From Triatoma infestans (Eukaryota > Arthropoda > Insecta > Hemiptera > Reduviidae), in assembly GCA_011037195.1 (NCBI GenBank), contig JAAEAF010001118.1, forward strand, positions 287,900 through 351,899: a DNA stretch of 64,000 bases, given 5' to 3'. The notes under the pieces are model-generated. The model was not told where the DNA came from and ran no database searches. It worked only from the letters and a program-made list of their open reading frames with translations. Below are positions 1 through 12,288 of this stretch, in pieces. The translations under genes were made by a program, and so were the position numbers. The stretch's first letter is position 1. Every line of letters begins with the position of its first letter.

Positions 1-1319
1 ACCACTCTTGTAAGAGACCAATTAAAATCAATTTTGTTCAACAAAACATACAAATAAATAAAATAATTCCATTATTAGGATACATCTGTTGTTGTACAGT
101 TTTCAAGAAAATCGGTGAAATATTAATTATACTCAACAAAGAAGTTATTTGCTCAGAACGGAGATTTTAGCAAACTCCGCAATTTTTGCTGTACAATTAA
201 TTGTTTTTAACATTACACATATATGTATAATGTGATCAAAGAAGTGGGTCATTTTATTGCAAAGTTTGACTTTGTTGCTACTATAGCTCCTCCTAAAACG
301 AATTTTAGCGTAAAAAAGTTTCCTGGTGATTGTGAGAACTTTTTATATGCATTGGGGCCGTGTTCGAGAAAATTGAGAAAACTCGAATTAATGTTAAGTT
401 AGAAAGCAAAGGTTAATATATTTTTCGGGCCGAATTTTAAGATTAATCCTTCCGAGCATTTTTCAAGAAAATCTAAAAGATTTCAAAAAAACTTGTTCGG
501 GTCCAAAAAACCACTTCTAGATTTCCAGTAAAAAATTCAAGTTCAAAAATTTGGTACCATCTTAAAAAGTTCCTCTTACTGAAAAGAGAGAAATTAAAAA
601 TATTATTATGTGGAAAATATACCTTAGTTACTTTATTGTTAAATATTCATAATCATATCAAAACTTTCTCCAGTAATTCTCCGCACGTTTGCAATGCGGA
701 CGTGCCGCTATATGATACTAATTGAAATAAATTCTCTAAATGGCTACAAGAGCTGTTTCACAGTCCGTGGTCAGGGTTGTCCATTTGATCTATTAGATAA
801 ATAACTAATGTCCAATTAACAACAGCTCTTGCTCCTAGCTAGCTGGCTGGCCTCGTGAATGCGACCTATCCTAGACAATTATTACTTATGCAAGACTTAT
901 GGACTACGTGAATCTAGAATTTATTTATCTTTTTAACATATCTATAGTTGGACATTTAATTATATTTATCACATAATCAGTCACGGTTTAATGTTTTGTA
1001 TTTCCTCATTACTAATACAGTTGTATTAATTTATTTAAGTACTGTTAATCTGGGTATTTACCGGCTTTAGAGGGATTAATTGTATTTATAAACTATAGTG
1101 TGACACTATCATTAATTCAATAATAAATATCCATTAGGAAACAGAAGTAAATTATAGCTGTAATGTTGATTATTCAACTGTTATGAAGGTAACATTCCTT
1201 GGAAAGTTGATACTCAATAATTAGCATAGTTCAGACAGTTTTAGTAATTTTTTATAAGCAGATTACAATCATAATTATTAATTATATACACCAGTCTTTA
1301 AATGCGGTGCCTTTAATTT
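1..1319. other. AT-rich non-coding stretch
   Basis: No gene, tRNA or repeat family recurring elsewhere in the window is recognised here. It is probably intron of the surrounding gene, or sequence upstream of it. The only compositional feature is a somewhat GC-richer patch near 830-870. Confidence 0.5.
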
Positions 1320-2741
1320 CAGCGTTCCCAAAAAAACGATAGTCCTGTTTAACCGCAGTCTATAACTCGGTACTTAGAACAACTTACTTTCCAATCCTTT
1401 GAAAATTTTCCCTAATTCGTCCCGTTCCTAAACCTAATAAACCTCATTACCTTCCTTCTTCTTACCGTCCCTTACGCCTGTTGCCGACTCTTAGAAAAAT
1501 CCTTGAGAAACTTCTTTTTAAGCACATTCTTCCAATAGTTGAATCTTCCAATATTATCCTAGACCATCAGTTTGGATTCAGACGTCACCACTCTACTTTG
1601 CAACAGTGCCATCGCATCGTGGACATCATCACAACTTCCCTTGAGAAAAAGGAGTGTTGTCCGGGGATCTTCCTTGATGTGAAGTAAGCTTCGATCGAGT
1701 GTGGCACCCGGATTGCTCTGGAAACTCAAAGGCATCCTACCATTCACCTACTACCTACTTCTAAAATCCTATTTGTCTGACGGCTATTTTCGAGGACACA
1801 TCGGTTCATCATATTCACCTATTCATAAAGCCGAAACAGGCGTACCGCAAGGCAGTATTCCAGGCCCCATCCTCTACGCAATATATACAGCAGATATAGC
1901 AACCCATCCAGAAACAGTACTTCTTACTTACGCAGATGACACAGCTATCCGATCTCCTCATGAAGATCCAATAACCGGACACAGAAGGCTCCAAACCCAT
2001 CTTACGTCGTTAGAGAAATGGTTCAAAAGATGGAAAATAAAACTAAACGGAACTAAATCTCAAAACATCACTTTCACACTCCCATCCAGTTTATTACAAT
2101 TTAATTCCTATCTTTCGAATGTCGTTCGCTACCTTGGGATGTATACGGACAAAAGATTGACATGGAACCCACATACCCGACTTAAAAGACATGAACTTAG
2201 TAGACGCTATCGACTACTCGGTAACAGATCAAAACTGTCACTAAACAACAAACGACTCATATACACATCTATATTAAAAACCTACCTGAACATATGGCAT
2301 CGAACTATGGGGTTCAACAAAAGATTCAAACCTCCAAAGAATTGAATCTCTCCAATCCAAAATCCTTTGCACTATCGTTAACGCTCCATTTTATGTTTCA
2401 AATCTAACCATTTATACGGACTTAGCATTCCTTTTGTAAGTAAGGTTGCCCGAACCCGTTATAACAAATCATTCCCACTCTCGAAATCATTCTCTTATCC
2501 GAAATTTATCATCCCTTTGCATTCCAGACAATCCTCCCAGACGTTCAAAGCGCCAGTGGCCTCGCGATCTCCTCTCCGCCAAAGAAGGGAGCAGTTAATT
2601 TGAATAATTAATTAGGGAGTGTTACGGCTGGGTAGCTCTCCCCTCGTTTAGTATATGAGGTGTGTGAGCGTCAGTGTTAGTTTGACAGTGTTACTTATAG
2701 CACATGTAGAGCTGGTGTAACAACAAATAAAAAAAAAAAGA
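1320..2741 (+). mobile_element. 5'-truncated Jockey-like LINE with poly(A) tail
   Basis: This is a non-LTR retrotransposon remnant carrying reverse transcriptase. Translated segments show the fingers region (LLPTLRKILEKLL, then QFGFRRHHST), the motif-A region broken by a frame change near 1684-1705, the GVPQGS block near 1840, and the catalytic YADD motif at about 1930. A thumb region with YLGMYTDKRLTW follows. A second frame change lies near 2310-2330, after which homologous sequence continues to about 2600. A non-coding 3' part ends in an A-tract at 2728-2738. The endonuclease and ORF1 are absent, which is the usual 5' truncation. The frame breaks make it a dead copy. The Jockey/CR1 assignment rests on the style of the RT motifs, so clade placement is approximate. 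Confidence 0.8.
1481..2345 (+). pseudogene. reverse transcriptase domain relic of the LINE
   Basis: Two overlapping-phase open segments (1481-1687 and 1701-2345) together cover the RT palm. The first ends at FLDVK followed by a stop, where the aspartate of motif A is expected to continue. The second holds GVPQGS and TYADDTAI, so both catalytic aspartates of the YxDD box are still encoded. The product would be an RNA-templated DNA polymerase used in target-primed reverse transcription. The frame change between the segments and another after residue ~200 of the second indicate that no functional protein is made. Confidence 0.8.
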
Positions 2742-2744
2742 GTT

Positions 2745-3560
2745 TTTAAAATAACTTGAGATTATCAGCTACAGTTGTTTAATATTTTAGCGATATATAT
2801 TAGTAAGTTGGAAGATATGAGTTTGGAAATGAAAAAGGAGTGGTAGCAACCATTACCACCTGCATATTATCACATTTCATTTAGAAGTCTTTGTGAAAGT
2901 GCAGGACAATGAAGTAATAATAAGTACGCATATGCTAATGACTACAGTTTGACTGTGGATGCTTTAGACCCGAATAGTTGATTAGCTGTATACATTATAA
3001 CATCTAAGGACACTGTATTGGAAGTGTCAATGTAAATGATGTTCGCTTTATACGGCTTAGACGTCCAAAGGAAAGTCATGATCGCTGAAAACGTGCCTAG
3101 ACCAAATTTCCTTTTACAAGTTAACTGAAAGGAACTCTCCTTTTCATCCAATTGCAACTAGTTATCATATATGTTCATCCGGCACCATATTTGGAATATG
3201 GCCTGGGTTCATTTCCAATACAAGAATAATTCAAGATTAGTGACAAGAAGACTTAACTCATTCTCGTACACCATATTAGGATTGAAATCACATAAATTAA
3301 GTCTGTGTTGAGGTACTACTTTATTGGAACTTATCTACATTTTAGTGAAGAAAGTATTTTCATCTTCCAGCAATTTATTTAGAACTTTTTTTAAGTGATA
3401 ACTTGGTTCCATTTTATATAGGTTTCGATGTAAAAGTTTTCACTAATCCAACAAAGTTTTGTTGAAGCTGAATTTTTCAAATTAAATTGGTTATTAGCAA
3501 ATGAATTGTTTTTATGCCTATTTTTACCCGTATTGCTGCCTAATTTCAGGCTTGCAGAGA
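2745..3560. other. non-coding stretch, no recognised content
   Basis: Ordinary AT-rich sequence between two transposon relics. A 71-codon minus-strand reading frame (2942-3157) has no family resemblance I recognise. It may belong to the adjacent decayed DNA transposon, but nothing in it supports that directly. Confidence 0.4.
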
Positions 3561-3589
3561 ATGAAGTAGTCTATGTTTCTAGTGGAAGA

Positions 3590-4130
3590 TTCTGGCATTC
3601 TTCCACTTCTGCTTCCGTCATCTTCTTAATGGTAGCAGGTATGTACTGGGAGTAACATGGCCAATCCATATCTCCATACCAACGATCTAGATATAATTCG
3701 TTATCCTCCCCTCTCGATAAGGGCGAGAATTATCATCCATTAAGATGAAGTTATCTTCACCCATTCGAGCAAAAGGCGTACAGTAGGTTCTAACATTCTG
3801 TGAAGTATTTACTGGATCCATGGACTCCTGAATACCTACACCAAATATATAACAAGTCTACAATGTTGCTGCTCTCTATGTGAAGGAAATCTAAGCCGTT
3901 CTCCCTCCAAAATCCGTTCGTTATTCTGATGCTCTCTGCGATAAAGGCAAAGCGAATTGCATCAGGAAATAGTTTCTCCATTCTGATAGCCGCCATTTTG
4001 TGTCAATTTTTGGTTCACTGCGGTCGAAGTTGGCAGCATTTTTTGTTAAACAAAGGATAACGCTGGGATCTTCTTGATTAAACTTGATAATCATGGGAAC
4101 TATTTCAAACTGTCTGATCAATTACAGTGG
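3590..4130 (-). pseudogene. Tc1-like transposase relic
   Basis: Reading the minus strand in shifting frames gives a decayed Tc1/mariner-superfamily transposase. The clearest block lies around 3720-3770: FILMDDNSRPYREGRITNY, the counterpart of the family's second catalytic aspartate region (consensus DDNARPH), followed by a degenerate SP-DLNP-like stretch. Upstream (3790-3996) are residues matching the region between the catalytic aspartates, in an open frame of 68 codons. Several frame shifts and stops separate the pieces, and no intact terminal inverted repeats were found. The superfamily call is good. The exact boundaries are not known. Confidence 0.6.
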
Positions 4131-5154
4131 AAAGTTAGTCCTACGCTGTAATTGTCGACCATGATGGTCCTCTTCTGTAGAAAACGGTTGGGTTATGTCG
4201 GACTCATAGCGTAGAGCCAATATAGCGGTATTCATTCAGTGTTCTGTATCATGGTCTATCAGGAGGACAACTTAGCATTATCAGTGATTGAAAAAGTGTT
4301 TTAACATCTCAAAACATCTAACCATGATGAGTATGTTTACGGCATTGAAAGCCTTCCTGCCTTCGTAATTAATAAAAACCTTTTAATCATTGAAAAATTC
4401 AATCAGTGCAAGTGATAGCACTAATCTGAGTAAATAAAACAAGTTATGCATCTATCCCATGATTACAGACAAAACAATTTTAAGGATTTACAGAAGCTTT
4501 TATGTGTCTATTTAAGATACTTAAACATGGGCTTTGGTATTTCATAGAGTATTTCAGAAGCAATTTTTCAGTAAATAGGTCTCAAGTATAATTTATAGTA
4601 ATGATAAAAATATTTTTTTCTGTCTGTATTTATACAATTTTATATATTTTCTATATCCTAACCTAAAATAAATACTACTCTATGGCTACCTAGATTCTCT
4701 CTTCTGGTTTACATACTGCAGCAATCGTGCCCATTCTTAGTAGGAAACCATAAAGCGGAGGTCCTATTAAATTATTGTTTTATAAATCCATATTCAATTA
4801 TCTAAAAATATTTACACACGCTCGAACTCACATATATATACATAAATCTAGCTCTTTTACGCATTAAAAACAGAAAAAAAAAGTAAACACACGAACACAC
4901 TAAAGTATCTTGAAGATTAACATTAACAGGAGGCCTTTGCAGCTTGTTAATTATGTTTTGCATTCTGATTTACCGCAAGGTTTTTTTTTTGAATTACTGG
5001 AGAAATACAATTCAAGAAACATAAGATAATTATCTAAATCCAAAGTTTACCTCAAACAAGTTTGCCCTTTTAGTTTACTATACTTCCAACTGGCAGAGAT
5101 ATCATCCTATTAATAAGACAACTGATCATCTGCTTTGCCTAACAATTAGGTACG
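4131..5154. other. AT-rich non-coding stretch
   Basis: No coding signal or repeat shared with the rest of the window. A homopolymer T run lies near 4981-4990. Confidence 0.4.
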
Positions 5155-5328
5155 AATGAAGGGATTAACTCAGTGGTAGCGTGTTGGATTAGCAACGCGG
5201 AGATTTCGAGTTCGAATCCAGTCGTGATTTTTCTATAGCTCACAGTCCGGAGACCGGCAGTGCACTGAGAAGGATCCGGGCGCAAATAACCATAGGTGTT
5301 GAAGTGCCTTAAATAAAAATAAATAAAA
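5155..5328 (+). repeat. tRNA-derived SINE
   Basis: A tRNA-like head carries a degenerate A box (TTAACTCAGTGGTAGCG) and a B box (GAGTTCGAATCC), so it has internal RNA polymerase III promoter elements. It is followed by the conserved core CAGTGCACTGAGAAGG and a short A-rich tail. Flanks AATTAGGTACG (about 5144-5154) and AATTAGTACG (5329-5338) look like an imperfect target-site duplication. The head differs from a functional tRNA and lacks proper folding of the acceptor stem. The same core recurs at 20.9, 35.2, 40.7, 49.9 and 58.2 kb. Confidence 0.8.
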
Positions 5329-6059
5329 AATTAGTACGTTATCACCGTTTATATGATGAAATTTATCATTATTAAATTATCGAGATTTAAATTATTCTTG
5401 AATTCAGATATTTCTAAGAATTATTAAATTTGATATAACATAAATTGTTTGAAATATCTGAAAATAAAAGTTAAAGATTGTAAACAAATGTCAAAGAAAA
5501 TCTAGCCGTATATTAAAAAAAAAAAAATATGATGAGACTGTCGTGTTCATATTATATAATTGCGTTAGATTTAAATAGACTTTGATATATATGTATCCGG
5601 AATATTTGCCCGACTTTGTGAAGTAAATTTAGCATAGCAAACAAAATTTATACTTGTACAGCATGTTTTAATTAACATCAGTTTTCGTTATATTTAATCT
5701 TATCCGTTTCATATTCACTTCTTTCTTTTGCTAAATACCTTAAATAATTAAGCCAATTTAGTAAAAACGTACTCGGCGTAAATATCAGGAAAAATGGCAA
5801 ACTATAAACAACTACAGATTTAATACAGAATTACTACTTCAGCATAATTTGAAAAAAGATTTTTAAAACAATAGAAAACAATATTGTGAAGAAAACGATA
5901 ATTCTATTTATTTCCTTCTCATAGACGCGATCAGCTGGAGAAACAAGTCATATACCCAACACTTCTATACCCAACTTGCTATCGATAAAATAGAGTTACG
6001 ATTTGCTCACACCTCAAAATTTAAATTTATCCAAACGATGGAACTGTGATAGTAAATTG

Positions 6060-6500
6060 TTGTACGGGATTATTGCACTGCGACCTTCAAGGTCTATTGT
6101 GCCTCCCCCCCAGCCTTCTTAGTGCACTGCCTACCTCCAAGTAGACTGTTCTCTAGCTACTGGACAGTGAGTTGTATAGCCTCCTAGGAAGAGAAAATGT
6201 AAGGGCAGCATGCGAGATTCGAACCCGAACCTCCGCGATGCTAGTCCAGCGCGCTACCATTGAGCTAATGCCTTAACTTAAGCTTAAGCCAATTAACTAG
6301 GGATGGAGACCCTAGTTTCTGTACTGTGTTTGTCCTTGTCTGTAAACGGTCGAGTGCATGTAGTTTAAATGTATTGTGTAGTGTTCTGGCGAAGTGCATG
6401 GAGTAATTGAGCTGTGGTAATTCGTGGGGTCGCTACTCCACAAATAAATGCATGCAAGGATACCACATCCGGGCAAATTGTGATAGTAACGCATCTCAAA
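6060..6500 (-). repeat. composite SINE with extra 5' module
   Basis: On the minus strand the tRNA-like head lies at about 6190-6275 (B box GGGTTCGAATCTCG, A box TAGCTCAATGGTAGCG). The SINE core and a 3' end reading GCAGTGCAATAATCCC occupy 6068-6190. Directly upstream of the head (6285-6500 on the plus strand) is a ~210-bp module containing AGGGTCTCCATCCCTAGTT and GAGTAGCGACCCCACG. The same module plus SINE order is found at 57885-58345 in the opposite orientation, so the module is part of the repeat and not random flank. Confidence 0.7.
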
Positions 6501-7225
6501 AATGATTGAGGATTCCATGTGTTCGTACACAGCAGTTCCATATTTTTGATTCAGAATATATATTTTGTTGTAGGGAGAATTCAGTTACGTATAGTTTAAG
6601 AGGTTACAACTCTCTCTGTCAGTAACCTGGCAGCAGTAGATTTGTAAAAATTGGTATGATACTATTAAGTTAGATAGCATACCATATTTTGAATTTTTTT
6701 TTTAATCATAATAGTCCCAGCTTTTAAGCGAAAGATCGGTTAAAAATCGCCGACTCTGAAATATGAATTCACGGCCAAAAAAAGTCTGCTTAATCCGGGA
6801 CAGCGTGAGCTGTGAGTTGAAAAAGTTACACATGAGCCGATAAGATCACCAAATTTATTAGCCCGTTGAAGATCTACGAAAAAAATAATAAATTAAATTT
6901 AACAGAGGATCAGAGATCCAGAATTAGGCGAGCTGAATCGCTACCCTAGTAGAAACCCCCAAAAATATAGAAAAGTGAGGAAAATAACATGCATAAGAAA
7001 CTCCCTAAGAAATATAGAGAAGAGAACATCTCTTGATTAGAAGTTCTATCAACCTGGAGAATGAAGCAATATGGGGCTCGCACTGTACGCCCAGTTTATA
7101 ACTCGAAGGAATGCAATTGTGAATTAGAATAATTCTGAAAATATTAATTAATATATATGAACTGATAACATACAAAGAAAATATTAGGGTATTCAATAGG
7201 TAAGTAAACGAGCTGTATAAAAAAA
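6501..7225. other. non-coding stretch
   Basis: No gene or recognised repeat. AT-rich with no open frame of interest. Confidence 0.4.
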
Positions 7226-8073
7226 ATCTGGTGTGAAACACTCACACAACTTTCTCTTACTCCAGTTCTCAAAATTATAATTGACAAATGTTTATAGTTA
7301 GTGTACCAAATTTAATGAAATTCTTCGAAAAGTGATAAAACTGTTTCCGTAAAAGCGGACTTCCCGGTTTACTAATTTCTTGAACTTGGAATTTTGGCCA
7401 TCTATTTATTTCTAATTAATTTTGTTTGGATGATAGAATTATTGTATAATCAACTATGATAGCATTTTAAAGAAAAACATAACCCCACCCGTCCCCTAGA
7501 AGTGCCCTTAAATGAATGTTCCTAGAGAACTGTTTTAAGTAAAAGTTGTAGATCTTTGTATGCGTAGTTTATATAAGAAATCTCAAGAAAATCATCAGAG
7601 CCATTTTTGAGAAAATAGCGAAAAAGTGAAAAAAACCATTTAGTAATGTGGTAAAGTAAACGCACTTCCGATTATGCGATTTATTTCAAACTTGAAATTT
7701 CAACAATATATTTAATTCTAAATTAACATAATTTAGATGAGCGAATTGTCCAATAAACTGAAATAGCACTTTAGATAAAAAAACCTAACCCCACCCCTCC
7801 ACCAAAAGTGTCCTTAAATTAATTTTCCCAGAGAAAAGTTTCAAGTAAAAGTTGTAGCTTTTTGTATGTGTAATTAGTTGATGTACCAAGTTTGAAGAAA
7901 ATCGTCGGAACCATTTTTGAGAAAATCGCAAAAAAGTAAAAAAAAAAAAAAAACCTTAGTAAAGTGGTACTTCCGGTTGTGGAATTTTGACAAATAACGT
8001 ACTGTCATCAGATCCTAAACGTAATATCAAGTTTCAACTTTCTACAATTTTCCTTTTTTGAGCTATGCTGTTC

Positions 8074-8104
<31 letters not shown>

Positions 8105-8230
8105 GACCCTTTGCTAAAAACCACTTTTTTGGACTCAGGGGACCACAAAACGGATATTTCCGGTGAAAACTCGATATCGAAAATTTGACATGATTACAAT
8201 ACTTCCTCTTACTAGGAGTAGGAGAAAGTA
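7226..8230 (-). mobile_element. Helentron-like non-autonomous element, copy A
   Basis: In element orientation (minus strand) it begins at the subterminal repeat ACTTTCTCCTACTCCTAGT (8230 inward). It has a GT microsatellite at 8088-8104 and internal ~290-bp units with the recurring CACTTCCGGTT and AACCCCACCCCTCC blocks. It ends with GGAGTAAGAGAAAGT followed at once by the hairpin GTGTGAGTGTTTCACAC and CAGAT next to a T tract. No protein is encoded. The family is mobilised in trans if the Helentron assignment is right. Confidence 0.75.
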
Positions 8231-9564
8231 ATAATGGAAACTTGGGAAAGCCCTAAGTTAGACCATTAAGAAATGCGATGGATTTCGCATAGAATAATTA
8301 TAAAAGTAAAATAAAAGAAAAATTATTGGCAAAGCTATATCATTTAGAATATAGTGCGACCCCTTTTTTCTTTTTTTTTTCAGAGTGAAACAGCTTCTGT
8401 TAACAGTGTAGCCATCCGCTTTTGAGAGAAACTTTTTTAAAATGCGGATTCGCGCATATTTAGCACCCGCCCATTTCGTTTTATATATGAAAAACAAAAC
8501 AATAATTATTGTAGTATGAGGTAAACAAAATAAAATTTAGCATAATAACAATAAAATCTAACGTGAAATACTCGCTGTAATTCTCACAAACAATTTGATA
8601 AGTTTTCTCAAACTAGGAATCTTTACTAAAAAATTATTTTCTCGAATTATAATTTTATATATATATATTCTAAGAAGTACAGACTGTACTTTTTTTTTTT
8701 TCTTTTGTTTACTCTGAATGAAGGAACTTTCTCTTTCACTTGAAAATTAATAAAAAGACTAATTGACACTTTATAGAGAACTGAGTGAATGCAAATACAA
8801 AAGTAACTTGGACATAAATTGCCTGATATGTCCATCAAGAGATGAATAATTCCACGCACAAATCAAATTGGTCAAATAGCAGAAATTAATATTTTACGCT
8901 GCAGCTCATATAGGTTTTATTTAAAATCACTTTTCAAAAAAGAAAAAAAATGTTTCAAGAGAATTTAAACGGAGAAATGGTGAAAAACTTTTAAGTAAAA
9001 TTACAATTCTGATAATCAATTTTTTCCTTTAAAAGGATCCTTAATTTTTTTTTAATACTATTTTATAGAAATGACCATTTTAAAAGAAATCCTGAACATG
9101 ACAGATCTCTCGCTCTCAGGATTCCTTAAAATAATTTTCATAGATGTATATTTCAAAATAAAAAAACTAATAATAATAAGAGAATGTAAAAAAAAAAATC
9201 TAGTTGCTAACATTTCTTGTCTTTGATTCGTTCGCTACGTGGGAGCATAAATATTGTTAACCCAATAACCTAAAAACGAAAAACCATGTGGGCTGCGGAG
9301 TAATAACTGTGTAGTTTATTCTGCTAATAAGCAAAAACTTGGGATGCGAAGGTTTAACAATAAAACGGTGGGTGATACGATCTATGTTTTGTTTACCAGA
9401 TTCATTTACACAATAAAAGCCACTCACAGAAATTGTAACTGATATATTCAACTTTATGGGGATTTTTAGTTTTAGTGAACGAAGTTTGTTGAAGAAAATT
9501 TGTTGAAGCTTTTTTTTTGGTGAAAAATGACGGGAAACTGCAACCAATTTAGTAATCATGATTT
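8231..9564. other. AT-rich non-coding stretch
   Basis: Contains several T and A homopolymer runs and a short TA repeat near 8658-8670. No coding or repeat family resemblance is recognised. Confidence 0.4.
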
Positions 9565-10209
9565 TTGATGAGGAGAGAAATTAGGTTTGAATAATTAGAC
9601 GAGATATGAAGTCACTATTATAATATAGCTATAAGTTTACACAAACCGCACTGGACTTGTAATGATTTTATAGAATAAAAGGTGGGAGTAGAGATATGAC
9701 ACGATGCGGTGTATGGTTGAATCTGTTAGATATATAGATGTATAGATCGATAGATTGATAGATGTCTTTAGGTAGATTCTCACTGGCTTATATAGAGGTT
9801 CTGCCACTCTAGCCTGCTTAAGTCAGAGAGTACCAGAGAGGGCCTGTTTTCTCTCCCTTAATTCTCTCTCTTGACATTATATCATCAATATAATAGAGTT
9901 GATGAGGAGAGAAATTAGGTTTGAATAATTAGACGAGATATGAAGACACTATTATAATATAGCTATAAGTTTACACAAACTGCACTGGACTTGTAATGAT
10001 TTTATAGAATAAAAGGTGGGTGACACGATGATATGTATGGTTGAATCTGTTAGATAGATATATAGATGTATAGATCGATAGATTGATAGATGTCTTTAGG
10101 TAGATTCTCACTGGCTTATATACAGGTTCTCCCACTCTAGCCTGCTTAAGTCAGAGAGTACCAGAGAGGGCCTGTTTTCTCTCCCTTAATTCTCTCTCTT
10201 GCCATTACA
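9565..10209 (-). mobile_element. two LTRs separated by 7 bp
   Basis: Two copies of one LTR lie head to tail on the minus strand: 9889-10209 (321 bp, begins TGTAATGGCAAGAGAG in the sense direction, ends CTATTATA) and about 9565-9881 (lacks its last ~10 bp). Between them is only TTGATGA in the sense direction. That equals the first and last bases of the 77-bp leader found in the 39-kb array, so the leader seems internally deleted. The LTRs share long stretches with the 39-kb LTR (CCAGTGCAGTT, GTCTTCATATCTCGTCTAAT). No coding interior is present. Confidence 0.8.
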
Positions 10210-10950
10210 TTGACTTTCCTATCGGGTCCCCTGTTGATTGTATGTACAATAAATATGGAATTTTAAAATCTGAGAACATGTGGTATTTTTTTTTTTTTAC
10301 ATAAACAGACATATGATCACTATTTAAAAACTAGGTTTTCTCTCCCAAAAGAACTCAAAATATTTATCTTTAGTGAAAACTTATTTTTGAAAGTTGGATC
10401 ATCCTAATAAAGATTCCTCTTCTCAATAGGGCAGTAAAAGAAAATAAGAAAATGAATGTTTCATCAGAAAAAAATATTACTGTATACTTCAAAATTTCTT
10501 TGCAAATTACCAATGCGTCCATTGTTTTGTGAAAAAACTGAAATTTCAGTTGAAGATTCGGGCGGAGAGGGAAGTCTAGTTCAAAAAGGGATTCATTTTT
10601 TCGCACTGTTGTTATATTTTTTTGCCTATATAGAAAGAAATACGTATTTCAGGAGTCATTTTGTTTTTTTTTTTATTTTTTTACAAATATTAAAAAATGA
10701 AAAAACATTTTCATAAGACCATGGTGTCCCAACAATCTTTGGCTATTTTAAATCAACTGGAATTCTATGGAAAATTTTTCTTATGAAAAAAATATTATGT
10801 CAAATCCAATTGAGTAATACTGGATAGATAAAAATTTACCAGAGAATGTATTACTATCTATTTCTTTTTTATTTGTCTAATGTTTATATGTTATATATTT
10901 ATATTATACATACTTATGTTACATTACAATCATAATTTGTTTTGTTACAG
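10210..10950. other. intron sequence upstream of the first recognised exon
   Basis: AT-rich, with T and A runs. The pyrimidine-containing tract ending TTTTGTTACAG at 10950 serves as the 3' splice site of the exon that follows. Confidence 0.6.
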
Positions 10951-11076
10951 GTAAAATAAGTAATGAAGAACCACTGATAAGTACAGCACCCACTGTGGAA
11001 TATGTAATACCAATGAAGAAACGTTATATACCATTACATCGTATGGATGTTATCTATCCTTATGAAGATGACCACA
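10951..11076 (+). CDS. ADAMTS propeptide exon (first seen)
   Basis: This 126-bp exon is bounded by TTACAG at the 5' side and GTGAGT at the 3' side. It starts with two bases of a split codon and ends with one, which joins in frame to the next exon. The peptide includes EEPLISTAPTVEYVIPMKKR and ends VIYPYEDDH. It is compatible with the poorly conserved N-terminal part of a reprolysin-type (M12B) propeptide, which keeps the secreted zinc protease latent. On its own it would not be recognisable. The assignment rests on splice sites and the uninterrupted frame into the following exon. The signal-peptide exon must lie upstream and was not found in the first 10.9 kb. Confidence 0.7.
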
Positions 11077-11146
11077 GTGAGTAATTTTACATTTATCTAA
11101 TATAAAATTTTATACAATGGTCAGTTCAATATGTAAAGAGACTGTG

Positions 11147-11169
11147 ATAGATAGATAGATAGATAGATA
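11147..11169. repeat. (GATA)n microsatellite
   Basis: About five and a half perfect ATAG units. It may be the tail of a minus-strand LINE as seen at 24.9 and 35.5 kb, but the adjoining sequence is not alike, so I leave it as a simple repeat. Confidence 0.8.
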
Positions 11170-12159
11170 AGGTGTTTTTTATTTTTAATTTAATTGGACA
11201 CAAAATATATTTTACAAAATATCACAAAGACGTAAGATCGTACGAATGTCTGTCAAGTTTTTATCTCAATATATTACAAATAATAGTGACAATAATAATA
11301 AGCAAGAAAACAACATATATACAGGGCGTAACAGCAACCTCTGGCAATACTTCGGGATATGGTTTGTCACTTTATTTGGAACAAAAAATTTCTAATAAAC
11401 CATGGTCCGATTCGATTCGTTCGCCTTCAAAAGTTATTCTTCATTTTCGCAAATTTTCAATTTTCCTACTTTTTCTCATAAAATTGATTATATCTCAAAA
11501 AGTTTTTAACATAAATCATATTCAATTACATCTTTGGAAAGAGCATGAAATTTCCTATAAGAAACAGAAGTTTTATTTTAATTGAATTAATTATAAGGTT
11601 TTTCAGAGACATTAAACTCAACTCTACAGCGCTTCGACTGTTAAAAACCACTTTTCAATAGTATTTTCTTATAAATTTCTTTAAGGCTAGCGTACGGTCC
11701 GGTTACAGACAAAATATCTACATTTCACCAGCTTTCCAACGATAATAATATCGTGGGGTTTCTTTCTTGTTTTCTTAAAGAAAATGCGAAATAAATGTAA
11801 AAAAAACACAAAATGAAAATTGAGAGCTGTTACAAAAATATCACAAGATTAATTAATAATCCTGTAATGAACTTTGGAATTGTTATCTCACGATAGAAAT
11901 TCGTCTAATTCTAATAAACTGAAATATTTAGTCGTGATTTAAGCTGGTCATACATTCAAAATGCCAGATTTCTTTGTCATAGAATAGTGAGATATGGTTT
12001 TTATTTGTGGATTTTGTAACGGCAGCGCGGAAGCTGCCGCTGAGTATGCTAGCCGTGGACTTAACAGGAAACCATATAAGCAGCGTATTAAAGACTAGGG
12101 GAAACCGGTTCTGTGAGAATAAACTACCGAGGAAACTTCTGTGAAATATTCAAACCTAA

Positions 12160-12288
12160 TACTGTAGATTCCCACTTTTCATCACGATGATGGGTCAACT
12201 CCGACTTTGTCTTCACGGGAATCGAATCCTGAATTCTCGCACGAAAGGAGAGTGCGCCAGCCACTAGACCAACGCATGAAGACAAGAA
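12160..12288 (-). repeat. tRNA-derived SINE, second family
   Basis: On the minus strand the sequence begins with GCGTTGGTCTAGTGGCTGG (A box) and continues to GATTCGATTCCCGTGAAG (B box). This layout is close to a tRNA-Asp/Glu-type head. A related copy lies at 32155-32345, sharing the block CACGGGAATCGAA and the flanking GGGTCAAC. Intact stems of a working tRNA are not present. Confidence 0.65.

Noticed and set aside
5155..5240. SINE head considered as a tRNA gene
   Set aside because: The acceptor stem does not pair and the SINE core and A-rich tail follow directly.
7226..8230. Main repeat family considered as a TIR DNA transposon because of CTTTCTCTTACTCC inverted ends
   Set aside because: The inverted repeats are subterminal, a hairpin lies outside one of them, and no consistent target duplication flanks the copies.
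11172..11585. 137-codon open frame downstream of the first exon
   Set aside because: It begins after the splice donor in AT-rich intron and shows no domain. Its Ile/Lys/Phe/Ser bias matches the base composition.
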